This document shows, one piece after another, positions 1 through 41,218 of a DNA stretch of 64,000 nt (position 1 is its first letter; every line of letters starts with the position of its first letter). This stretch comes from Siphonodentalium dalli (lineage: Eukaryota; Mollusca; Scaphopoda; Gadilida; Siphonodentaliidae): contig CP136061.1 in the NCBI GenBank assembly GCA_032622095.1, positions 68,450,745 to 68,514,744 on the forward strand. The letters are read 5' to 3'. Below the pieces are notes generated by a model that saw only the letters and a list, made by a program, of their open reading frames with translations, did no database searches and had not been told where the DNA came from. The translations under genes and the position numbers were made by a program.

Positions 1-606
1 TAGACTTTGCAGGTCCACCAGGTTAATTCACGGAATACATACAAAGATGAGATCTATACATAAAATGAGTCACAATCGGCTCGGTCAAGTCTGGATAATC
101 CGATCAAACCGCGAACCGATCGCAAAAAGTATTTTCTTGGGCTACAAGGGGACATTAACGGTGCGAAAATTAACATCCAACGTAAGCTTTGATAGCATAA
201 ATGTATTATTTGTCAAATTTGTACCCCCGTTGACGCAATATTCGATTAAACTATACACAGAAATGCAGTAACGGTGTCAACTATTTGACAACGCCCCGCT
301 TTGACCATGACAACGACGATTGGGCGACTCGTTGAACGGTAATTTCATTTGTATACGATGTATCGGTCACTGCACTGTCATCGGACAGCTTATTTATGCG
401 TATAAGCCCGTGTATGCTGCATCAATAAATGTTTGGAACAGTGCCTTCGTTGTACAATGCACATGTCCTGGATTCAATACAGTACTGTGTATTTACTGAT
501 CCCCACATGTGAAGCTATAGAGACCAAGTCACATAAGAGATATAGTGGATTGGACAAAGGGTGACACACATGCTCGTGTAAAAATATATGTTGATACAGG
601 TCGTAA
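1..606. other. No supported feature
   Basis: I see no exon, RNA gene or repeat I can name here. A 74-codon open frame at 47-271 has no recognisable motif and is the length expected by chance. Confidence 0.4.
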
Positions 607-812
607 ATCCAAGCCAACCACCGCCTATTGACTATAAATGAGTATGTTGGACTAGTATGCATATAGTATGAATTTTATTTGATACATTGTTTTGAAAACT
701 GTACAAATATTTATCGACAACACGAATTTTTTATTTTCGCATTCCGGCTAATCTTCATCCGTATCATTACTTCGTACTCGATAGACTTTCATATAGACTA
801 TAGAAACAGCCA
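607..812 (+). repeat. Fragment of the 607-bp TTAA element family
   Basis: This stretch aligns by eye, in the same orientation, with 39145-39360 inside the TTAA-flanked element at 38784-39390. Shared landmarks include GGACTAGTATGCATATA, GAAAACTGTACAAA and TTCGTACTC. No terminal repeat is visible, so it is a truncated copy. Confidence 0.6.
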
Positions 813-814
813 TA

Positions 815-1136
815 TGCGTGCGACGTGACCTTGAAATCGGATCAATTCAAAGTCAAATCGAGAATTTTGATGGGATTTTCACGAAATCTGATACATTGGG
901 TTACTTTTGTCCACTGAGTGTTTTGGACGGGTCAAATCGTGACCCCGACCTGACCTTCAAAATGATCAATTCAAGGTCAAGTCGGGTAAAACCGGATGGA
1001 TTTCGATGGGCACGTTTGTCGGGTACTTTGTCCGGGCAGTGTTTTTGGACTGGTCAAATCGTGACCCCACTTGACCTTGACCTTCAAAATGGACAATTCA
1101 AGGTCAAAGCCCGGACGAAGTCGGGTCACCTTCTAG
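815..1136 (+). mobile_element. Helitron-like 3' end
   Basis: The segment contains two tandem versions of a block with GACCTGACCTT and ATCAATTCAAGGTCAA. It ends in a short hairpin (CCCGGACGAAGTCGGG, 1110-1125), seven bases, then CTAG at 1133-1136 followed by T. A hairpin about ten bases before a CTAG terminus next to T is the usual Helitron 3' end. The same block recurs before the second such end at 23751. The 5' end is not located and no Rep/helicase is present. Confidence 0.5.
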
Positions 1137-1138
1137 TA

Positions 1139-2140
1139 TCTATATAAAAGCTGAGTGTGTGTGTCTTTCTGTAACTATGTCATGCTTTACGATGCGTTCA
1201 AAATATATGACCCTCATATCCATTGCGCCCAATTTTTTATCATTTTCTGCACCACATCTTAGAATAAGCGAGATCACCGAGTCGCGGCCATATTGGATTA
1301 CCCAGACCCCATTCCGCGGTTTAAGTCTACGTGTCAAAGTTCTGGATGTGCATTCTATATAAGGATTTTTTAATATTCATGAAATACATGTCCGCGTTCA
1401 CGGAAAATATATAGCGGTAATTAAGGACGGATGATATAAATGATTTATATAGATGATCCCCAACGAGAAATGTTGGGATATAACATTTTATAAAACGAGT
1501 TTGATAACTTTCTTTATACCCTTTTTTCAAATATCAAAATCTTTAAAAGAAGCTGAAAATGCATGCACAATGGATATATTTAAGGTGTCAGCCGAGACGC
1601 TACACAAACGTATACGACATAATAGCGCACTCTGGCTGGCGACGAAAAAATATAGTCCCCCAATTTGACTCTTTGTTTTTGTATCTATTTTCGTCAATGC
1701 AAAGGAGTTGGGACCAAAATTTCCAATATCTAATGTTGGTGTCATGCGCGGCTTTTCGAAAGTACTATTAATCCACGCTGTCATTGCGGGTGTGATGTCA
1801 AGAATCCCGGGAAGCTCGCACATATTCATCATTAGTGGATATAAGGAAATATGCAATATTAGGATATTTTAATGATACAATATATATATACAACTTTGCC
1901 AAAGTGAAAAAAAAACACATTTAAAATGGAACATTATTTTGTCTTGAATGTGTCTTTACTTCCTCTTGTGTTGTGGTAAGGAAATCAATATTATTTTTGT
2001 TAATCCGTCTTTTTAGCTCGTTTTCCTTCTTAAAATATGATTATGTGATAAAGTGGATTTCAAATTCGTCCCAGTTATTTGCAAAATAATTTATTAACCT
2101 TGTCCATTTTAAAGTCAGCTTGAAAAAACACATTAGAGAT
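1139..2140 (+). mobile_element. Possible Helitron 5' end and undefined body
   Basis: TCTATATAAAAGCTGAGTG starts at 1139 directly after an A, as expected of a Helitron 5' terminus, and only two bases after the preceding CTAG end. I cannot find its matching 3' end, so the right border is nominal. No coding sequence is recognised in 1140-2140. Confidence 0.25.
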
Positions 2141-2145
2141 TATCT

Positions 2146-2229
2146 ATCCCGCCCCCATTTCCCTATCTCTCTCTCCATCCCTCCTCCTCTCTCCCTCCCC
2201 TATCTCCATCCCCTCCCCTCTTTCTCCCT
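2146..2229 (+). repeat. Pyrimidine-rich tract
   Basis: About 85 bases made almost only of C and T with a few A, followed by a short (TA)n run at 2229-2243. Such tracts can form triplex (H-DNA) structures; no function is shown. Confidence 0.7.
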
Positions 2230-2243
2230 ATATATATATATAT

Positions 2244-3118
2244 ACCACAACGCAACTGAGAATAAGACATGTTGGCGATAAGAAAATACCGAGGCATTGT
2301 GAGTCGACTGCGTACAAACAGACGGAAGGAAAGTTGGATAGGCGGAAAGGCAATTTAAATCATGTAATGTGTGGTGCACAGATATGGAAATTAAACATGT
2401 ACAGTATAGCAATATACGATTCGACATTACTTTATTTTCCTCAGCTGGCTCCAAATAAAAGAGTCTTAATCTCGTAGGCTTGATGTCATGTGATTCATAT
2501 GCGTATTCATGTCTATAGCGAGCGTGCCATTCATTAGAAAACAACTTCTCGTGAGCACAAGTTAATGAAATTTCAATTGCTGGTCGCACAATCGTCGTTG
2601 TCATAGTCGACTCATCGGCGTTGTCAATTGAATGCGATGATACCCCCGCAAATATGGACACAGCGCCATCAATCACAGAACTGAGGTTAACATCAGTTGT
2701 GAAAAATCACCCAAAGACGTATGGCTATGTTATTATTTGGTTTCCACTCAATTTTATAGGACATTATATATATTTTCTCAACTCTGAAGACGAATTTCAC
2801 TCAGTGATGTGTGTAAAACCAGAACAACCGGTCTATTTGTGTCACAGATTATGTATTGTTGTGCTAACTGTCTAGTGCTGAACTCTCTACCGATTATCGA
2901 ATCGAAGATCGCCGTACCTAATAGAAGTATAATATATGGTACATATACCTGTCCGTATTTCTGGATTTATTCATTCTTTAATTTTTTTTTAGTTTTTATC
3001 GCATCGGCCTGGTCGCAGAATCGTTAAATTGCCGCAGCACCGTGGTTGTCAAGCCGCAGAATCGTGGAATTGGTCGCAGAATCGTCGAAACGATTGTGCC
3101 GTGTGATATAGGCGCTAG
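2244..3118. other. No supported feature
   Basis: Nothing recognisable. A 158-codon minus-strand open frame (2200-2676) runs into the pyrimidine tract and shows no domain. The right end contains several copies of GTCGCAGAATCGT. Confidence 0.35.
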
Positions 3119-4300
3119 CAATTGACATATACGCAACCGTTCCCTCATTAAAATCAACATATTTCGCCTATTTTAGGGGACCTCCGCGATTTAATTTGCG
3201 AGATCAGGACACCCGCGCAACAATCTCCGGGAGTGTATATATATAGGCGCTAGCTAATGAATAATATTATTTGATTGACTTAATAACATCTAATAAATAT
3301 TCATCTTATTCACAAATTAATTTAGGGAGTCCTTCTGGCATACAAGGACATATAGATCTATATAGTGAATATTTATCGCCGTTTGATTTGCACCAAGTGA
3401 ACTCGGCACATATATAATTGATAGAACAAACCACTATTATGATGATCTGGTCGTTATTTGTTTAAAATACGTATCAATTGACATAAACGCACCCGTTCCC
3501 TCATTAAAATCAACATATTATGCCCATTTGAGGGGACCTCCGCGATTTAATTTGCGAGATCAGGACACCCGCGCAGCAATCTCCGGGAGTGTATAGATAT
3601 AGGCGCTAGCTAATGAATAATATTATTTGATTGACTTAATAACATCTAATAAATATTCATCTTATTCACAAATTAATTTAAGGAGTCCTTCTGGCATACG
3701 AGGACATATAGATCTATATAGTGAATATTTATCGCCGTTTGATTTGCACCAAGTGAACTCGCGGCGTATATATAATTGATGGAACAAACCACTATTATGA
3801 TGATCGTGTAGTTATTTGTTTAAAATACGTATCAATTGACATATACGCACCCGTTCCCTCATTAAAATAAACATATTATGCCCATTTTAGGGGACCTCCG
3901 CGATTTAATTTGCGTGATCAGGACACCCACGCAGCAATCTCCGCGCGCGCGCGGAGTGTGTATATATTAGGCGCTAGCTAATGAATAATATTATTTGATT
4001 GACTTAATAAATAACATCTAATAAATATTCTTCATCTTATTCACAAATTAATTTAAGGAGTCCTTCTGAAGTTCTGGCATACGATCGAGGACATATAGAT
4101 CTATATAGTGAATATTTATCGCCGTTTGATTTGCACCAAGTGAACTCGGCGCATATATAATTGATAGAACAAACCACTATTATGATGATCGTGTCGTTAT
4201 TTGTTTAAAATACGTATCATTATCAATTGACATATACGCACCCGTTCCCTCATTAAAATCAACATATTTCGCCCATTTTAGGGGACCTCCGCGAATTCGG
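3119..4300 (+). repeat. Tandem array, about 356-391 bp units, three plus a partial
   Basis: Units start at CAATTGACATA: 3119-3474, 3475-3832, 3833-4223 and a partial from 4224. Each carries GGCGCTAGC, GGGGACCTCCGCG and ATAGATCTATATAGTG in the same order. Unit three is longer because of several small insertions that repeat adjacent bases. The array ends in repeated GGGGACCTCCGC-like blocks (4281-4340). Confidence 0.9.
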
Positions 4301-4345
4301 GGGACCTCCGCAAAGTGACCTCCGCAAATAGGGACCTACTGCAAA

Positions 4346-5392
4346 TCGTCGCACCCATTTGGCCTCCCATAGATTAACAAGAGAGGACTAGGATTTAGAA
4401 ATAATCAGATCCTAAAACTTTTGTTTTAGGAAATACAGTCGCAAAAGTGGAAAATATGGAGAAACAACTGAGAAACTTTCAGAAAGGAGGGTTAAAATGA
4501 ACTTGTCCCAAGTAATTTAACGTATTACAACTACATTACCGCTCGCGTGATCTGGTAGATGCTATAATCGACTTCCTTGAGTTGTGATAAGGATGATTAG
4601 ATCCGAATCATGCAACCATATCTGAATAATCGGACTCTAGGGAGCTGAGGCGATAGCCTCATCAATAAAACAGCATCTCTTTCACGGATTGTAAACAAAA
4701 TTTCCAGTCTGTTTCTATGACGTCTGCGCATGTCTGATATTTTACGACATTGAGGGATTGACTACATCTCGAGACCAGCTCTACAGTCCAAGGTGTATTC
4801 GTTTCTGCGCTTCCGCTCTCCGCGTCACACGAAAGCTTTCCCAGCGGACCAAGGTATGTTTTGATAATATCGCAGTAATTAAGAGAATTTATCAATTTCG
4901 CGCCTATCTGTACCGATAAACAGTTAACCTTCTGACTTCTTCATACTATCGGGACTTACCGAATGTTGTGTGCGCTTGTATGTATATTTGTGTACACACA
5001 TACGCTGAACCAAAATTTTAATACAGATACAGATACAGATTTATGTATAGTATGTTGTCCTTTTGTATGTTTGTTGTTAATCATTATGTATTTATACTCG
5101 TGACTTCAGCGTCGTCATCCAAAGTTTTAAGTTTTCAACGAGAGATATATAACTGTCTATTATTTAGTTAGGCCTAAATGTCATTTTACTAAAAAACGGA
5201 CAAGATTCACACCATGCAAAAATACACACATTTCTGGAAAAATAATGGAAATAAACCTGACAGCGTATGGGTGGGTATGTACTCAGGGTATATATACGGG
5301 TTGGATGATTTGGGTGCATTCCAACATTTAATGTATACCGGTAACCGGTTATAATTTTAGGATTATTTGGGAATCATAATCAATAATCGCAC
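4346..5392. other. No supported feature
   Basis: No gene, terminal repeat or tandem structure stands out. Short minus-strand frames such as 4662-4895 lack any recognisable domain. Confidence 0.35.
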
Positions 5393-5578
5393 AGCATCGC
5401 CACCCGCATGCAAACGTGGTTATATATTATTATACGACGAGCACAGAATAATCCCACAGCATCGCCACCCACATGCAAACGTGGTTATATATTATTATAC
5501 GACGAGCACAGAATAATCCCACAGCATCGCAACCGCATGCAAACGTGGTTATATATTATTATACGACGAGCACATAAA
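5393..5578 (+). repeat. 65-bp tandem repeat, nearly three copies
   Basis: Units starting AGCATCGCCACCC at 5393, 5458 and about 5522, each containing CATGCAAACGTGG and TTATACGACGAGCAC. Units differ by one or two bases. Confidence 0.9.
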
Positions 5579-6422
5579 TTATTCTGGTGCATGTTGATTG
5601 GATCAAAATATCGTAATGGAAATAAATCGTTTTCGGAGTATTTTATTTTGAGATTCTCTGTGGATTATCCATCAATTTCAGACAACTTAAGTTACGACTA
5701 ACTCAGTACTGTAGCATTTTAGTATGGTCACGCAGTGACGTGGCTTGAGGGACTGTTCGGTTGAGTTATCTACATTGGAACTCCCAACTGTATGAATGCA
5801 CGGTTTTTGTCACCCCCCCCCCCCCCCGCTATACCAAATTTCCCAACTTCAATTGCACCCACCCATTGTGTCGGAATTTTCCAACCGATAGGGCCTACCA
5901 CAAATTTCCCGATTGGTTGAATTGAAACATTCGAATTTCTAATATACCGGTACCTTATATAATAGTTGGAAATGGTCATTAATTTTGAGATGAATCTGTA
6001 CTTATATTATAAAGGCCTAATGGAATTGGAATTTATAGGCAAATATAGTTCCACGCACATCCAGCATTTATTTGGGAAACTTTTCACTTATATAATTATG
6101 GAATGTTTTAAACACGATTATATTATATTACTATATATATATACCGTTATCATTTAATTCTGATGATGTCAATAATCGAATATTGTAAGAGCGCTTTCTT
6201 AAATTTACATGAATCTTGAAAAACCTGGTGCTTTAACAAGGTCGCAATCCATAAGAGGATATATATATATAGCGATCCTGATATAGCTTTGACTTGAGTC
6301 CCAATTATAGATAGGAGATACACGAGCCAGTTGTTTCACATTTTTGGACTATAGGAAGTCATCAAAGATTTACACCGATTTGGCTTGCCTATTAGTCTGG
6401 TCGTTAAGACTCGATTTTGAGG
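5579..6422. other. No gene; 15-base C run at 5813-5827
   Basis: The only clear feature is a homopolymer of 15 C. Similar long C or G runs occur at 24708, 50187 and 62335. The open frames in this stretch show no recognisable protein. Confidence 0.4.
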
Positions 6423-8480
6423 TGAACCTAGAACAAATTGTTTACAAGCTGTTTTCGGTGTCATTCGACGCGGAAAGCATCAGGAACAACATATCCAAAA
6501 TCCGCAAAAATCCGCGTTGGGGAAACTTGTTATCCACGATGGCGTCCAACATGGTTGTCTATACTACATCATTTCTCGATATACGTCATTATACGATATA
6601 TAGTGACATCAGAATTATGCCGTTATATCAGTTTGTGTTAAATTAGAATGCGGGAGCGAGTAGAGTGACACGGACAGAAAATTATACAATCGTGGCCATG
6701 AAATGGCTGTCAAAATGGCCGCAACTCCAAACCATACCACGTAGAAAGCAACATATTGGGTAACTATACATAAGAGTGAAATACGTATTGGCAATATACA
6801 AGTCGGTTGTTAAATATCTTTAAAGGTACACACATCATTAAAACAGATCAATCTGAAGGATCATCGGTCACTGCACAGCAAGTCAACCCCCAATGATTTA
6901 CGTCTTTAACGTTTGGGTGTTCTGCTTATCCAACATCCAACTGTTGGGCAAAACAAAAGTAGCTCGTGCATGCAACACACGAACTAATGTTTCGCCTCAC
7001 AGTGCATGGTAGTTTCATTCGGCATGGTGATTAAATATTGAATGCAACGCCGAAATTTAAGTGCATACTCTAGAGGTGTAAATACTAGTTATATTTCCGG
7101 AATTGTCAACACTCCCGGTGATAATAAACAATACACGTATGTCGTAATGGTTATTATACTGTAAAGAAACACTCATATCTTCAATGGATTAGCACCGAAT
7201 ATCACCAGGTCAAAGAGACTGTACATAGTACATTGTATGTTAGACTAATTTTCATTCTGCTACCAACCCGGTTTCTTAGTAGACAATTTTGTTAAAATTA
7301 CTTCAGTGGCCACTTTACAACTAGAATAAGCTACAGCGCAATGCACACTATTAGTTTTCAGTATATTTTTGTTTGAAAATATATTACCATTACCACTCAC
7401 ATAATCGTGCTAAATATCAGGTGATCATCGTTTAAGATGTTATTCCAACGTTGAACATTCACCCAATATTGTTAGTTGTGGTTCTGTGTGCAACAGACAT
7501 GTGTAACATTATGGAAAATGGGTAAACGCGGTGATGCGGTTGAAGACAACGTAGTAAGTTTCGCGTAGATGTAACCTTGGTGAATTCAACCAAATATAAT
7601 TTCCAGGTATAAACACAGTCTCTGTCACAGATTATGTAGGCAATTTTGGTCAAGTTTTTAATTTATTGAAGACAGTCTATGGTACTCATTTGTGATTTAA
7701 TAAATTTAGTTTATGGTACACCATCACGCATTCTTGTGATAAAAGCGAAATATTCGTGTGTTATCACTTGATCTGAGGCAACAATAACTACTATTTTGAG
7801 AAACGTACAATATATAGGATCTACGCATTCTCCCCAGTACAATATGATTCTATGAACATAATTCATACCGTTTTATATAGCAATTAATTTTTTAAGGTTT
7901 TATACCGTAGATATCAAAATAAATGGTGATCGGTCTCATTCGTGAGACTGTTCTGAATACATATATTTCTGCTTCTAGAGAAAGGCCGCATAGTCAATAC
8001 ATCCCTACTAAATCCCGTTTAGCTGTTTAATTACACATATATCACACGATTCAAGATTAGCGGTACAGATAAAACTGCGTCATTTTTCCGTTTCTGGACA
8101 CCCAAAAGTCCAGATTTAACCGTTCCACAAGACCTTGCATGATTTCGCTTGCTCTCTCGTGAGATACATCAGAGAGAATTCGTACATCTCTAATCAAACG
8201 TTTCTCTTATACTTGTAGTCATTCTTCCTCGCAATATTCGAGCGTTTGTTCACTCGTATAGGACTAGCTATTCAATTTTGCACTAAATGTAAATTTCATT
8301 CGATTTTGTCCATTTTGGTGGCCTGCCGCAGAATTCAGTATGTTCCGATAACAACAGACATTATGGACGCCATCTTCAATAGAGAATTTTCCCCAAAGCG
8401 GATTTTGGATATGTTGTTCCCTACATTCTGCCCACAATATGACACCAAACACAGCTTGTAAACAATTTGTTCTAGGTTCA
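6423..8480. mobile_element. 2.06-kb element with about 130-bp inverted termini
   Basis: The left arm (6423 to about 6554) begins TGAACCTAGAACAAATTGTT and the right arm (about 8355-8480) is its diverged reverse complement. Shared inner blocks include GAACAACATATCCAAAATCC and GATGGCGTCCA. The arms face each other as in a DNA transposon. The interior has no recognisable transposase and I see no target-site duplication, so class is unknown. Confidence 0.55.
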
Positions 8481-8706
8481 ATGCTTCAACGACAGACTAT
8501 ATAACAACCTTTGCCACTTGATACCCTCTCGCGAGTTTCCGGTGAGCCGAGAAACGATTCTGGTAGAGATTGGGGAATCATCGTCTCGATCGCGGAGTTA
8601 ATAGACTCATTTTGCAAATATCTAAAATCCGGACATTCTCTTGTTATTTAAAGATATGTAGGGCATACTGGATTTTTTTTACCTTTTAGGGTGGATCTAT
8701 ATATAA

Positions 8707-39613
<30,907 letters not shown>

Positions 39614-39702
39614 GGAATACCATTCGATTCAGTGTGAAAATCAACTGTTCTTCAAATCAAATGGGCAAAGTGTCTGCAGGCCACTGAATTCAAGAATTGA
39701 GG

Positions 39703-39708
39703 AATAAA
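39703..39708 (+). terminator. Candidate polyadenylation signal for RUVBL1
   Basis: AATAAA 90 bases after the stop codon, the first canonical hexamer downstream. The cleavage site is not determined. Confidence 0.6.
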
Positions 39709-39831
39709 ATTAGATGAACTGCGAATGAGAGATGTGCCAAAAAAAGGGGTATGAACTAAGGCCAAAACAATTGTTTTGTTTCACTGGGCCCCACCGCATT
39801 GTGGATTTCTGGCATTGTCTTCTTTGGCAAC

Positions 39832-40138
39832 TTAAATCCCTTTCTGTACTACCAGTAAATGGATTATCCCACTTAGTTACATAGGAATGGTCTATTATTC
39901 ATCTGGAGGGGTTTTCTGGAAAAATAAGCAGATGGCAGATAATATAAGTATAGAATGATTCCTATTTATTGGAGGAAAATGTTCAGAAAGTTCAACAAAC
40001 GACTTGAACTTATTATTTGAACATTTCCTAAGGGATAACTACTCATTCATGAGTATTTAGTATAGAAATAGTAATTTGATCGGAAATACGTAGGTTCATA
40101 AGAAGTAATGCAGTCTTTCCTTACCTGTTCAGTGCAAT
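39832..40138. mobile_element. TTAA-family element with CCCTTTCTGTACT end
   Basis: TTAAATCCCTTTCTGTACT at the left and GTATTTAGTATAGAAA near 40060 at the right. Its right part is included in the perfect 248-bp tandem duplication. Confidence 0.65.
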
Positions 40139-40386
40139 TCTATTATTCATCTGGAGGGGTTTTCTGGAAAAATAAGCAGATGGCAGATAATATAAGTATA
40201 GAATGATTCCTATTTATTGGAGGAAAATGTTCAGAAAGTTCAACAAACGACTTGAACTTATTATTTGAACATTTCCTAAGGGATAACTACTCATTCATGA
40301 GTATTTAGTATAGAAATAGTAATTTGATCGGAAATACGTAGGTTCATAAGAAGTAATGCAGTCTTTCCTTACCTGTTCAGTGCAAT
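39891..40386 (+). repeat. Perfect 248-bp tandem duplication
   Basis: 39891-40138 and 40139-40386 are identical by base-by-base reading, starting TCTATTATTCATCTGG and ending GTTCAGTGCAAT. Either a very recent duplication or an assembly duplication. Confidence 0.95.
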
Positions 40387-40591
40387 TTTCAGATAATCCA
40401 TGTCGCTGAAAGTTAATTTATTCATTCTCATTTTATCAGTCATTCTTGTTGCATCTGACATTACATTCCATTTCTCTCATGTATGAACAAATGGTTGAAA
40501 AATTTGTTTTGTGAAATTTGTTTTGTGGAACTCATTCATATTTGAATCTCATCATCCCTGATATCTTCCTCTGTATGAAAGTATCATTTAA

Positions 40592-40844
40592 CCCTTTCAT
40601 GACTGGAGCTTCCTGAAATTTTTGCGAAAACCTTGTGCCAATGCATTCTCTTATATGCGAGTCTCCCATTTGGAGCCTCACATATATAAGAGAATACATT
40701 GGTTAAAAATATTTACCTTGACCTTGTAAGCCAGTGCATTCTCTTATATATGCGAGGCTCCCAATAGGAGACATCTGTATATAAGAGAATGCCCTGGCAC
40801 AGGATCTTTAATGCTGCACCAGCATAGCTCCCATCATGAAAGGG
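40592..40844. mobile_element. TTAA element, CCCTTTCATGA subfamily, intact
   Basis: Ends CCCTTTCATGACTGGAG and CATCATGAAAGGG with TTAA on both sides (40588-40591, 40845-40848). It has two hairpins (about 40638-40703 and 40730-40793) built on AATGCATTCTCTTATATGCG and its complement. This is the best reference copy for the damaged copies at 41219 and 44807. Confidence 0.9.
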
Positions 40845-41218
40845 TTAACATCACAGGTATGAGTGTCATATGTATCAGATTTCTAAAGAAGCAGTGAATG
40901 GTCAATTTCATATTATTTCTTAAATATTTTAATGTCATTTGTAGTACATTTTTAGCATAAGCTATCAAATATACTGCATATGAAGCATGGGAATCCACCA
41001 TTTAACATTATCCGAACCTCACAGGGCAAACAATCCGATACATGTCAATGCTTTATCATAATCTTGTTGTTTTGACATCTCGCTCATTTCCACTTGGGTA
41101 GACCATTAATTTATTGCTATATCAGCAATTTTCATTGAATCATCATTTTTGAATCTAAGTGATCTGATCTGATATATAAATATTGCTTTGTTACAATGCC
41201 GGTTGTTTCAAGTGCTAA

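Noticed and set aside
2200-2676. 158-codon minus-strand open frame
   Set aside because: No domain, no intron-exon signals, and it ends in translated (TA)n and pyrimidine-tract repeats. Probably chance.
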